DNA from: Treponema sp.
GTDB lineage: Bacteria > Spirochaetota > Spirochaetia > Treponematales > Breznakiellaceae
DNA length: 15,644 nucleotides
Reading direction: 5' to 3'
Assembly: GCA_031290325.1 (NCBI GenBank)
Contig: JAITNU010000069.1
Location: forward strand, 1 to 15,644
Positions 1-7,236 of the stretch are shown here, one piece after another (positions within the stretch are counted from its first letter, which is position 1; every line of letters begins with the position of its first letter). Under the pieces are notes generated by a model. It saw nothing but the letters and a program-made list of their open reading frames with translations, had not been told where the DNA came from and made no database searches. A program made the position numbers and the translations under genes.

Positions 1-85
1 CATGCTATACTGGTGTTTCTTAAAAGAGGGGCATCGGAGTTTTTGTATTTTCTGCAGGAGGTTACAGGGCAAATTTCTTTAGTAA

Positions 86-91
86 TATAAT
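86..91 (+). promoter_or_regulatory. Candidate -10 element upstream of the adenosine deaminase-like gene
   Basis: A perfect TATAAT lies 45 bases before the start codon at 137 in an AT-rich leader. No convincing -35 hexamer is seen 16-18 bases upstream, so this is only a possible promoter. The rest of 1-136 holds no gene I can recognise; an AGGAGG-like run near 57-61 is not followed by a usable start codon. Confidence 0.3.
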
Positions 92-136
92 TTTATATGT
101 ACAATTTTCTAAAAAATACTCTTTAAGGAGGAAATC

Positions 137-1633
137 ATGGAAAACAAAAATAGAATCAATCTACTTTATGGAGTATGCGGGCAAAAGTTTGTTGTACTTG
201 TTATAATTGTTTTATTATTATGGTTGCCAGATCACATTTCAGCACAGCCTGGTAACGAGAAAACGTTCGACGAAATTCGCAATAATGAAGCGGAGTTGGA
301 GGCCTTCTTTTCCCTCATGCCGAAAGGCGGTGATTTACATAACCACCTTACCGGCTCGGCTTATGCGGAAACGTATTTTCGAATGGCGCTGCGAGACGGA
401 CTTTGGTTAGACCGTGTAACTTATAAGCTGTACAAAGACAACTCTGAAGGCAATACGTATATCAAGCTGACGGAAGATATGAAAGATTATCATGCTATTT
501 ATCGGGAATGTATGGATCACTGGTCGGTACGTAATTTCCAATATGCTCAACATACACTCGCACCGGATGAGTTTTTCTTTGGAACTTTTGGAGTTTTCGG
601 AACTGCCCGTGGTAATCAACAGAAGGCTTCTTATCTAATAGAACTTCTTAAGGAGTTGAGAATCCGTGCGGAGGCAGAAAATGTGTTATATCTTGAAGTA
701 ATGCTTGCCGGGCCTACGGTTTCACCAGAGATGGATAAGACAAAAAATGAGGCATTGGTAACCTTTATAAAAAGTAAAGACGAAGCTGATTTTAACCAGA
801 CATTAACAGAGCTATATAATGAATGGGAACAGGATAATAATGTAAAGCAGGGTATTCTGGATTATATCAGCCTGATTCATGAGGTTCATGACGCGGCACA
901 GACCGGTGGTGGGAATGTGGTAAGTTGCTATCAAGCCTATGGGAGCAGAAATTCAGAGCCGTTGGAAGTATTTGCAGAACTTTATATGAGTTTTAAAGCA
1001 TGCAGGCAGGATCAGCAGCAGGCAGGCGATGATGCCTTATTGGTTGGCGTTAATATTGTACAGGCTGAAAATGGTGAAAAGTCGTTGAGGGATTATTGGG
1101 GGCACATGCGTATGTTTCGGTTTCTGAAAGGCCAAGCTGAACTAAAGGATATCAAGACATCTATGCATGCGGGAGAACTTCGGTTGGGACTGGTGCCACC
1201 TGAAGAATTGAAATTTCATATCAGGGATGCCATATTTGTAGCAGGAGCCAATCGTATAGGGCATGGTATTGATATTGCTTTTGAATCAAATCTTGAGCCT
1301 CTTTTTATTAAAATGGCGGATGACATAGCTGTAGAAATTAACCTTACCAGCAATGAATTTATTCTTGGGGTAAAAGATGGTAAACATCCACTCTTGTTAT
1401 ATTATAACCAGGGTGTTCCTATTGTACTATCAACTGATGATGCGGGGATTTTACGTACTAATCTTACCCAGCAATATGTTATTGCAGCAATGCGCTATCC
1501 TGAGTTAAAATATCAGGATTTTAAAGACTTTTCTTACAACAGTATTAAGTATTCTTTCTTACCAGACTCTAAAAAAGTTACTTTAAAGGCAGATTTGGAT
1601 GCCAAGTTTAAGGAATTTGAACCTGTGCCATAG
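137..1633 (+). CDS. Secreted adenosine deaminase-family protein
   Basis: This 498-residue protein is probably an exported, zinc-dependent adenosine (or adenine-nucleoside) deaminase that releases ammonia and inosine outside the cytoplasm. Residues about 17-30 form a hydrophobic signal segment, with a likely cleavage after the Ala-Gln near 36-37. The metal and catalytic residues of the adenosine deaminase fold are all visible: the HNH pair (His68, His70), the HAGE motif (His344, Glu347), IGHG (His376) and STDD (Asp434, Asp435). The protein is longer than cytosolic bacterial Add (about 330-350 residues); the extra length lies at the N-terminus and in an insertion around residues 90-330, which resembles secreted ADGF-like members. 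AAGGAGG at 125-131 fixes the start. Two RhiA-like genes follow on the same strand after a 166-base gap. Exact substrate is not determined by sequence. Confidence 0.85.
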   Translation: MENKNRINLLYGVCGQKFVVLVIIVLLLWLPDHISAQPGNEKTFDEIRNNEAELEAFFSLMPKGGDLHNHLTGSAYAETYFRMALRDGLWLDRVTYKLYKDNSEGNTYIKLTEDMKDYHAIYRECMDHWSVRNFQYAQHTLAPDEFFFGTFGVFGTARGNQQKASYLIELLKELRIRAEAENVLYLEVMLAGPTVSPEMDKTKNEALVTFIKSKDEADFNQTLTELYNEWEQDNNVKQGILDYISLIHEVHDAAQTGGGNVVSCYQAYGSRNSEPLEVFAELYMSFKACRQDQQQAGDDALLVGVNIVQAENGEKSLRDYWGHMRMFRFLKGQAELKDIKTSMHAGELRLGLVPPEELKFHIRDAIFVAGANRIGHGIDIAFESNLEPLFIKMADDIAVEINLTSNEFILGVKDGKHPLLLYYNQGVPIVLSTDDAGILRTNLTQQYVIAAMRYPELKYQDFKDFSYNSIKYSFLPDSKKVTLKADLDAKFKEFEPVP

Positions 1634-1700
1634 AAATCTTCTAATGTGGGGAAATAACCCGGGGATTTTGTGTAAAGGAAAAACGTTGTTTTTTAACATA

Positions 1701-1720
1701 AGGAGGAAAATATGGGTTAG
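1701..1720 (+). other. Strong ribosome-binding site followed by an aborted start (ATG GGT TAG)
   Basis: AGGAGG at 1701-1706 is correctly spaced before ATG at 1712, but the frame stops after two codons (TAG at 1718-1720). The downstream 65 bases contain a small CCGAC/GTCGG hairpin (1746-1762) without a T-run. This may be the decayed start of a lost gene or a minimal leader upstream of the RhiA-like gene. I cannot tell which. Confidence 0.35.
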
Positions 1721-1799
1721 GATATTGACTGCAAAATATGACAAGCCGACCGTAATAGTCGGAAATTATTAATCAAAATATTCTATGGAGGCATATTTT

Positions 1800-2435
1800 A
1801 TGGGAACAAATTACACGCTTCATATTACCAATGAGGCGCCAGAAGCTGGTACTTTTTGTGTATACACGAAAAATGACAGTGCAAAAATGCAGGCGAACCT
1901 GCTTTCTCTTGCTTGGTTCACTAAGGCTGTCGAGCAAGGTGTCAAAGCAAATTTTTCCTGGAACGTGGATTACTCCTTCGTGTGGAGTGAATCTGGAACC
2001 CTGGCAAAGGGGGTACATTTTGATGTCAGTCAGAAGATAGATGCCGACCCGTTAGCTTCAGCCAACCGGAAGATATACTTTGAAAAAGGTGATCACGGTT
2101 TTCATTTTGGCGATTCAGATCGGGCGGAAGAGGTTCAGGAAGGGTTCCTCGGAATTACCTGTGCCGAGAATATTCCACCAAATCAGGCGGCAGTCGGTAT
2201 TGGTATCAGCGGCCAGGCTGCATTGGCGGTAAATGCCGAGCCGAGGTTTCAAATAACTTTTGAACCCCATATAACATACTATGTTGCCTATGGAGACTTC
2301 ATACAAGGTGAGGTCATTGATGTGAATCAGGTAACGAGGACTGCCTACAAACTTGTTTTCCCGGCGGGGGAAACAGAGCGGACCATCATTTTGACTTCAA
2401 AAAATGAGTGGAATTCTGGAGATAAATATCCGTAA
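1800..2435 (+). CDS. RhiA-like protein (copy 1)
   Basis: A 211-residue protein resembling RhiA, the rhizosphere-expressed protein first described in Rhizobium leguminosarum, whose biochemical role is not known. The recognisable core is the LAWFTKA segment (residues 37-43), then NVDYSFVWSESG (55-66), an IDADP segment (80-84), and a C-terminal half with IPPNQAAVGIGISG and a YGDFIQGEV motif. There is no signal peptide or membrane segment; the predicted character is beta-rich and compact. I place the start at ATG 1800 because GGAGG at 1787-1791 sits 8 bases before it; an in-frame ATG at 1785 overlaps that ribosome-binding site and would add only five residues. The gene is AT-rich, unlike the genes after 3202. 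It is paralogous to the next gene. The RhiA assignment rests on recalled family motifs, not on a search. Confidence 0.72.
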   Translation: MGTNYTLHITNEAPEAGTFCVYTKNDSAKMQANLLSLAWFTKAVEQGVKANFSWNVDYSFVWSESGTLAKGVHFDVSQKIDADPLASANRKIYFEKGDHGFHFGDSDRAEEVQEGFLGITCAENIPPNQAAVGIGISGQAALAVNAEPRFQITFEPHITYYVAYGDFIQGEVIDVNQVTRTAYKLVFPAGETERTIILTSKNEWNSGDKYP

Positions 2436-2562
2436 GGATGACTGGTAAGCGGTAACGTTTACTGGTTCTCAGCTTCGGTATCTTCTTGCACACTGGATTT
2501 CCATAGATCAATATAGTATCAAGAGAATTCAGTGTGTATCCTTTGATTGGTGGAGGTTTTTA

Positions 2563-3201
2563 ATGGATGAATATAGTATACGTCTTACTTGTTTATCGGC
2601 ATCAAAAGGCTTATATGTTTGTATATTTCAACGAAGTAATATGTGGACCGACTCGCTTATTCCCGTCGTATGGTATTGTACACCTATTGAAAAGGGGCAT
2701 ATTGTGAGCCTTCACTGGAAGAAGCATTATAGTGTTTATTGTTGCAGAGAAGAAACCAATGAGCAGCAGGATATCTTCTCCAAGGATGTAATAACCCTAG
2801 ATGCTGATCCCACTCATTCACAAAACAATACGTTTACTCTTAGTTATTCATCCGAAATATATCATTTGGATACGCCGGAGTTAAAAAAAGAAGTGGATGA
2901 TAAAACCATTTTTCTTACCACGGATACGAGTATTCCACCTGGAAGAAAGGTATATGCAGGTTTCTGTGTAAGTGGTAATCCAGTATGTATGCTGCAGGTT
3001 AGTCCTAACATACCCTATCAATTCAACACAGAACTCCAATATGGTATCCTGGCTGGAACATTTGAGCAAGGTACCCCTCTGAATAATTCTGATATTGAAA
3101 GGAGTTATTCTTTTACATTGTCAAAAGATATACCGAGTAAAGCTTTTATCCTTAGGGAAAATAATACGTGGGAAGAAGGGTGCCAAGAGTTAAATTTTTA
3201 G
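2563..3201 (+). CDS. Divergent RhiA-like paralogue (copy 2)
   Basis: A 212-residue protein that aligns along its whole length with the preceding RhiA-like protein at equivalent positions: VVWYCTPIEKG (35-45) for LAWFTKAVEQG, KKHYSVYCCRE for NVDYSFVWSES, LDADP (79-83) for IDADP, SIPPGRKVYAGFCVSGNP for NIPPNQAAVGIGISGQA, AGTFEQGTPL for YGDFIQGEVI, and a shared ending with NTWEEG for NEWNSG. It is much further from the RhiA consensus than copy 1 and carries extra cysteines (10, 20, 39, 60, 61), so it may have taken on a different role or be drifting. GGAGG at 2552-2556 supports ATG 2563. It has no signal peptide. Its stop codon lies exactly at the boundary where the sequence becomes GC-rich. A 127-base gap separates it from copy 1. 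Function unknown. Confidence 0.62.
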   Translation: MDEYSIRLTCLSASKGLYVCIFQRSNMWTDSLIPVVWYCTPIEKGHIVSLHWKKHYSVYCCREETNEQQDIFSKDVITLDADPTHSQNNTFTLSYSSEIYHLDTPELKKEVDDKTIFLTTDTSIPPGRKVYAGFCVSGNPVCMLQVSPNIPYQFNTELQYGILAGTFEQGTPLNNSDIERSYSFTLSKDIPSKAFILRENNTWEEGCQELNF

Positions 3202-3357
3202 GGTCTCGCCACTGGTTTGAAGTCCTGTCCAGACAGCGTCAAGATGATAAGTCCACACCCCGCCTACGAGCCGGTTCTCCGAATCAAATGTGGTGATATG
3301 CTCGTCAATCAACACCGCCTGGGTTGAGCCTAATTCAATGACGAGAAAAGTTTTTCC
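3202..3357 (-). pseudogene. Truncated N-terminal fragment of an FGGY-family sugar kinase
   Basis: Read on the - strand, this stretch encodes about 52 residues typical of the start of an FGGY carbohydrate kinase: FLVIELGST (the phosphate-binding N-terminal strand and loop), AVLID, then ENRLVGGVWTYHLDAVWTGLQ, which matches the ENx(4)GVWTYxLxxVWxGLQ pattern that I recall from ribulokinase-like and xylulokinase-like members. It is cut off at 3202, where the AT-rich RhiA-like block begins, and short pieces also seem to be missing after the ST loop and before ENRLV. No start codon remains. The frame overlaps the last nine codons of the AraC gene in another frame. I infer a kinase gene that once followed the regulator and was lost when the left block arrived. 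Confidence 0.6.
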
Positions 3358-4199
3358 TTTCCCGCAGCTGCAATCCCGGTTTCGTTTACCTCTCGCCCCG
3401 CGAAGACCCGCCGGTATTCCATTGGCGAAAGGCCGGTACATTTCTTGAAAATCCGGGAAAAATGAAAGGGATTCTCGAAGCCGAAGTGAGTTGCTACGCT
3501 TCCTATGGTGCGGTTCGTATCCACGATAAAGGAAGATGCAGCCTCAATTTTAAGGCGGGTAAAGTATTGAAGGGGAGATATCCCCAGCTTTTTATGAAAC
3601 AGGCGGATAAAATGCTCTTCTGAAAGACCAAGCCGGTTTGCCAGGGAATCGATCCGCAGTTTTTCCTGTACTGATTTTCCCATAAAAGCCAAGGCCCGTT
3701 CCACATACTCATTTCTATCATCCTGTTCCCGCCGCATTCCGGCTCCCTCCTGAACAGGCTCTCCATACCACCGGTACAGCAAACTCAGTAACAGATATTC
3801 CGCTGCCCGTGCATGGTCTCGATCTGCCGCAAGGCGATACAACTCCTCGATCAGCAAACGTTCCCGGCTCTCAGTGTTGATGATCCGGTCATTACGGTTA
3901 TTGATAAGGGATGCAGCTTCCCGATCCGCTGTGATTTCCAGGTCCGGTTCAAAGAGCAGGGCATAGTAACTAAGCGGCCGCCGTACTGCGTCGGGGAGGA
4001 TGGAGTGGAATTCCCGGGGTTTGGTTAAGAACAGGCAGTTCCCCTCAATCGTATATTTGGAACGGTTCAGCAGAAAGGCCCCGCTTCCCTCAAGAAACAG
4101 GTGAATCTCATACTCGCCATGGGCATGATAGCGTCCGTGCCAGGCTAGTTTATCCCCTCCGACCAGTTTATAGACATAGACCGCATCTTTTATACGCAT
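3330..4199 (-). CDS. AraC-family transcriptional regulator, probable regulator of the xylose operon
   Basis: A 289-residue cytoplasmic transcription factor with an N-terminal cupin-like sugar-sensing domain (about 10-95, with His21, His25, His27 in HGRYHAHGEYEI) and a C-terminal double helix-turn-helix of the AraC/XylS type (about 163-266). The second helix region shows the usual GFENPFHFSRIFKKCTGLSPMEYR signature in two halves. It is divergently transcribed from xylB-xylA across 148 bases, so control of xylose use is the likely role; this is inference from position. It has its own near-consensus promoter (see 4226-4255) and probably autoregulates. The last about 20 residues lie outside the DNA-binding domain and overlap the sugar-kinase remnant in a different frame, so the C-terminal tail may be an altered end. 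The effector sugar is not evident from sequence, and it could have served the lost kinase instead. Confidence 0.88.
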   Translation of the reverse strand: MRIKDAVYVYKLVGGDKLAWHGRYHAHGEYEIHLFLEGSGAFLLNRSKYTIEGNCLFLTKPREFHSILPDAVRRPLSYYALLFEPDLEITADREAASLINNRNDRIINTESRERLLIEELYRLAADRDHARAAEYLLLSLLYRWYGEPVQEGAGMRREQDDRNEYVERALAFMGKSVQEKLRIDSLANRLGLSEEHFIRLFHKKLGISPLQYFTRLKIEAASSFIVDTNRTIGSVATHFGFENPFHFSRIFKKCTGLSPMEYRRVFAGREVNETGIAAAGKEKLFSSLN

Positions 4200-4222
4200 A
4201 GTACCGACTCAAAAAAAGTTGT

Positions 4223-4257
4223 TACATAATATCAATAATAGATATACATTGTCAATA
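4223..4257 (+). promoter_or_regulatory. Candidate AraC-type operator: direct repeat at two-turn spacing
   Basis: TACAT-N4-TCAATA (4223-4237) and TACAT-N2-TCAATA (4245-4257) are direct repeats whose parts are 22 and 20 bases apart, about two helical turns. AraC/XylS proteins characteristically bind such direct repeats. The repeats cover the regulator's own -35 and -10 and lie upstream of the xylB promoter, fitting both autoregulation and activation. The region is AT-rich, so chance similarity is possible. Confidence 0.38.
4226..4255 (-). promoter_or_regulatory. Sigma-70-type promoter for the AraC-family gene
   Basis: On the - strand a perfect -35 TTGACA (4250-4255) is followed after 18 bases by TATTAT (4226-4231), one mismatch from the -10 consensus. 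Transcription would start near 4219, leaving a leader of about 20 bases before ATG at 4199. Confidence 0.6.
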
Positions 4258-4264
4258 TTTTGCA

Positions 4265-4294
4265 TGGATAGGCTTCATTTTCCCTGCTTATAAT
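4265..4294 (+). promoter_or_regulatory. Probable promoter of xylB-xylA
   Basis: A perfect -10 TATAAT (4289-4294) has a weak -35 TGGATA (4265-4270) 18 bases upstream. A good -10 with a poor -35 fits a promoter that needs an activator, consistent with the divergent AraC-family gene. Transcription would begin near 4301. Confidence 0.5.
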
Positions 4295-4305
4295 AAAAAT
4301 GAAAG

Positions 4306-4319
4306 CTCACTCCAGTGAG
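4306..4319. promoter_or_regulatory. Palindrome in the xylB leader
   Basis: CTCACT-CC-AGTGAG is a perfect 6-base inverted repeat with a 2-base centre. It lies just after the predicted transcription start of xylBA, a position suited to an operator for a dimeric repressor. The 2-base loop is too short for an RNA hairpin of this stem length. No matching regulator is encoded in the window, since AraC proteins prefer direct repeats. Confidence 0.3.
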
Positions 4320-4347
4320 AAGTAAACATAGTAATATGGGAGGATTT

Positions 4348-5835
4348 ATGAAAACCCTATGCGGCATTGACCTGGGAACCCAGAGCTGTAAAGTGGTCAT
4401 CTACGACGCTGAAAAGAAAGCGGTTCTGGCCCGTTCCCAGGCGCCGGTGGACATGATAGCCGAAAATAACGGCGCCAGGGAACAGAAGGCTGAATGGTAT
4501 GACGGGGCTCTGAAAACCTGCTTTGATAAAATTGACAGGGGCCTCAGGAAAACCGTTGTTGCCATTGGCGTTTCCGGGCATCAGCATAGTTTTGTGCCCC
4601 TGGATGAAGGGGGGAAGGCCATCTACAACGTCAAGCTCTGGTGCGATACCTCCACTGCCGCGGAATGTGCAGAACTCACCGCTGCTGCCGGGGGTGAGGC
4701 CGCGCTCATTGCCGAAACCGGGCTTCCCATGCGGCCAGGATACACGGCGCCCAAGGTGCAGTGGCTCAAGAACCACCGGCCTGAACTCTTTGCCCGGTTG
4801 CGGCACATTCTCCTCCCCCATGACTACATCAATCTGCTCTTGACCGGGGAGTACACGGCGGAATACGGCGACGCTTCCGGGACCGCTTTGTTTGATGTCC
4901 GTAACCGTACCTGGTCTCCCACGGTCTGCGGCTTCATTGATCCGGCGATCATCAGCTACCTTCCCCGGCTTGTGAAACCGGGGGAGCTGGTGGGAAGGGT
5001 TTCCGAAGCCGCGTCCCGTGCCTTCGGTCTGCCCCAGGGCGCACTGGTGGCCCCTGGAGGCGGGGACAACATGATGGGCGCCATTGGGACCGGCGCGGTG
5101 AAGGATGGCTTCCTGACCATGAGCCTCGGAACTTCGGGCACCCTCTTCGGGTTTTCCACTACGCCGGTGGTGGACCCCACAGGGAACCTCGCCGCGTTCT
5201 GTTCCTCTTCCGGGGGCTGGCTGCCCCTGCTCTGCACCATGAACTGCACTGTGGCCAGTGAGGAATTCCGGGGCCTCTTCGGGCTTGAGGTGAAAGCCTT
5301 TGACGCCGAGGCTGCCAAGGCGCCCTTATGTGCGGATGGGCTGGTGGTGTTACCCTTCTTTAACGGAGAACGAACCCCGAACCTCCCCAATGGCAGGGCC
5401 AGTGTGAATGGGATCACCGCGACCAACTTCAAGCGGGAAAACCTCGCCCGTGCCGCCCTGGAATCAGCGATTTTCGGGATGCGTATCGGCATGGAGGGGT
5501 TCAGCGAGCTGGGGTTCAAGGCCAAAGAGATCCGGCTCATTGGCGGCGGCGCAAAGAGTCCCCTCTGGCAATCCATTGCCGCCAATGTGATGAACCTGCC
5601 GGTCCGGGTTCCTGCGGGGGACGAAGCCGCTGCCCTGGGCGGGGCTATCCAGGGACTCTGGTCCTGGGAACGGGCGGAAGGCCGGAACACCACCCTTGAA
5701 TCCCTGGTGGATGAACACATCATTTTGGAAGGCGGGGCCACGATAAACCCGGATGCCCCTTCGGTGAGGGCCTATGATACGGCCTATCAGGTATATTCCC
5801 GGTATCTTAGGGCATTAAGCCCGCTTTATATTTAG
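4348..5835 (+). CDS. xylB: Xylulokinase
   Basis: XylB phosphorylates D-xylulose with ATP to D-xylulose 5-phosphate, the second step of bacterial xylose use, in the cytoplasm. The 495-residue product has the full FGGY kinase architecture: N-terminal GIDLGTQSCKVVIYD (6-20), the GVSGHQHSFVPLD segment of xylulokinases, the HDYINLLLTGEY motif, the catalytic Asp240 within GGGDNMMGAIG, and the C-terminal nucleotide-binding signature with IGGGAKSPLWQ and GDEAAALGGAIQG. Length is normal for XylB. I choose ATG 4348 because GGGAGG at 4338-4343 precedes it and family members begin right at the conserved MKTLCGIDLG-like strand; in-frame GTG 4315 and ATG 4336 would add unrelated residues. It is the first gene of an operon with xylA, 20 bases downstream. 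The GC-rich codon use contrasts with the block before 3202. Confidence 0.93.
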   Translation: MKTLCGIDLGTQSCKVVIYDAEKKAVLARSQAPVDMIAENNGAREQKAEWYDGALKTCFDKIDRGLRKTVVAIGVSGHQHSFVPLDEGGKAIYNVKLWCDTSTAAECAELTAAAGGEAALIAETGLPMRPGYTAPKVQWLKNHRPELFARLRHILLPHDYINLLLTGEYTAEYGDASGTALFDVRNRTWSPTVCGFIDPAIISYLPRLVKPGELVGRVSEAASRAFGLPQGALVAPGGGDNMMGAIGTGAVKDGFLTMSLGTSGTLFGFSTTPVVDPTGNLAAFCSSSGGWLPLLCTMNCTVASEEFRGLFGLEVKAFDAEAAKAPLCADGLVVLPFFNGERTPNLPNGRASVNGITATNFKRENLARAALESAIFGMRIGMEGFSELGFKAKEIRLIGGGAKSPLWQSIAANVMNLPVRVPAGDEAAALGGAIQGLWSWERAEGRNTTLESLVDEHIILEGGATINPDAPSVRAYDTAYQVYSRYLRALSPLYI

Positions 5836-5855
5836 TAAGTGTTTTGGAGGTATGT

Positions 5856-7199
5856 ATGGCTGATTATTTTGTGGGGAACAAAGAGTATTTCCCCGGTATC
5901 GGAAGGATCAAATACGAAGGACCAGAGAGCGATAACCCTCTGGCCTTTAAGTATTATGATCCTGAAAAAGTGGTGGGTGGCAAGAAGATGAAGGATCAGC
6001 TCCGCTTTGCAGTGGCCTATTGGCACAGCTTCTGCGCCGACGGGGCAGACCCCTTTGGGGCGGCTACCCATCCTCATCCCTGGATCGTTGATGCGAAAAG
6101 CCCCATGGAGGCGGCGGAACACAAAATGGATGCGGCCTTTGAGTTCTTCACCAAACTGGGGACTGAGTTCTACGCCTTCCATGACCGGGATATGGCCCCT
6201 GAAGGCGCCACCCCTGCGGAAAGCGAGAAGCAGCTCAAGGTCCTGGTTGCCAGGGCCAAGGAACGGCAGCAGGCCACGGGGGTCAAACTCCTCTGGGGTA
6301 CGGCGAACCTGTTCACCCATCCCCGGTTCATGAACGGCGCCGCGACTAACCCGGAATTTGCCGTGGTGAGTCTGGCAGCTTCCCAGGTGAAGGCGGCCAT
6401 TGACGCCACCATCGAGCTGGGGGGGCAGGGCTATACTTTCTGGGGTGGCAGAGAGGGCTACATGAGCCTCCTCAACACGGACTTGAAGAAGGAGAAGGAG
6501 CACCTGGCGAGATTTCTGGGTCTTGCCCGGGATTATGCCCGGAAGCAGGGCTTTAAGGGGGCCTTTTACATTGAGCCGAAGCCCATGGAACCGACTAAGC
6601 ATCAGTACGATTATGATGTGGAAACCGTGGCAGGCTTCCTCCGGTACTACGGTCTGGACAAGGACTTCAGGATGAACATCGAGGCCAACCACGCGGAACT
6701 CGCAGGCCACGACTTTGCCCACGAGCTTGAGACCGCTGCGGCTATGGGCCTCTTTGGTTCCGTGGACGCCAACCGCGGTGAACCCCGGAACGGCTGGGAC
6801 ACGGACCAGTTCCCCTCAAGCTACTACGAGACCGCCCTGGCCATGTACGCCGTGCTCAAGGCCGGGGGCTTTACCACCGGTGGGCTTAACTTTGACGCCA
6901 AGATCCGCCGGAACTCGGTGGATCCTGCGGACCTCTTTGAGGCCCACATCGGCGGCATGGACACCTTTGCCGCAGGGCTGGTCATTGCCCAGCGGATCAT
7001 TGATGACGGCAAGCTCCCTGGGTTTGTCAAAAAACGGTACGCTTCCTTTGATTCCGGTAATGGGGCCAAATTCGATAAGGGGGAACTCACCTTTGAAGTG
7101 CTGGCCGGGTTTGGTTCTGATTACGGCAACGCGGGGCTTACCAGCGGCAAACAGGAACACCTTGAAAACATCCTGAACCGGTATCTGCTGGGGCTGTAA
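5856..7199 (+). CDS. xylA: Xylose isomerase
   Basis: XylA interconverts D-xylose and D-xylulose using two divalent metal ions. The 447-residue protein is of the longer, class II type. All key residues are visible: His109 and Asp112 in FHDRD, the WGTANLF and WGGREGY motifs, metal ligand Glu240 in IEPKPMEPTKHQYD, Glu276 and His279 in NIEANHA, Asp304 in VDANRGE, and Asp347 in LNFDAKIRR. GGAGG at 5846-5850 places the start at ATG 5856; an in-frame TTG at 5844 overlaps that ribosome-binding site and is unlikely. The gene follows xylB by 20 bases and is probably co-transcribed and co-regulated with it; together they convert xylose to xylulose 5-phosphate. No xylose transporter is in the window. A strong terminator follows at once. 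Confidence 0.96.
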   Translation: MADYFVGNKEYFPGIGRIKYEGPESDNPLAFKYYDPEKVVGGKKMKDQLRFAVAYWHSFCADGADPFGAATHPHPWIVDAKSPMEAAEHKMDAAFEFFTKLGTEFYAFHDRDMAPEGATPAESEKQLKVLVARAKERQQATGVKLLWGTANLFTHPRFMNGAATNPEFAVVSLAASQVKAAIDATIELGGQGYTFWGGREGYMSLLNTDLKKEKEHLARFLGLARDYARKQGFKGAFYIEPKPMEPTKHQYDYDVETVAGFLRYYGLDKDFRMNIEANHAELAGHDFAHELETAAAMGLFGSVDANRGEPRNGWDTDQFPSSYYETALAMYAVLKAGGFTTGGLNFDAKIRRNSVDPADLFEAHIGGMDTFAAGLVIAQRIIDDGKLPGFVKKRYASFDSGNGAKFDKGELTFEVLAGFGSDYGNAGLTSGKQEHLENILNRYLLGL

Positions 7200-7205
7200 A
7201 ACGCA

Positions 7206-7236
7206 AAAAAGCCCTGTCGGAGTACAGGGCTTTTTA
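7206..7236 (+). terminator. Intrinsic terminator of the xylBA operon
   Basis: GCCCTGT (7211-7217) and ACAGGGC (7224-7230) form a 7-base-pair stem with a 6-base loop, flanked by an A-run and followed by TTTTT, so the stem can extend by A-T pairs. It starts 6-7 bases after the xylA stop. The A-run on the left also makes it potentially bidirectional. Confidence 0.92.

Noticed and set aside
1746..1762. Hairpin CCGAC/GTCGG upstream of the first RhiA-like gene
   Set aside because: A five-base stem without a T-run; too weak to call a terminator or riboswitch.
2489..2536. Inverted repeat CACACTG / CAGTGTG between the two RhiA-like genes
   Set aside because: Only seven bases with a 34-base loop and no T-run; not distinguishable from chance and not a terminator.
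4315..4347. Upstream GTG (4315) and ATG (4336) starts for xylB
   Set aside because: The ribosome-binding site at 4338-4343 fits only ATG 4348, and the family starts with the strand directly after that codon.
4956..5741. Open frame (261 codons) on the - strand
   Set aside because: Antisense shadow of xylB, of biased Pro/Ser/Arg composition, without a ribosome-binding site or motif.
5844..5855. TTG start at 5844 for xylA
   Set aside because: It would overlap the GGAGG ribosome-binding site at 5846-5850 that serves ATG 5856.
5832..6722. Long open frame (296 codons) on the - strand
   Set aside because: It is antisense to xylA in GC-rich sequence; it has no recognisable motif, and xylA has all its catalytic residues.
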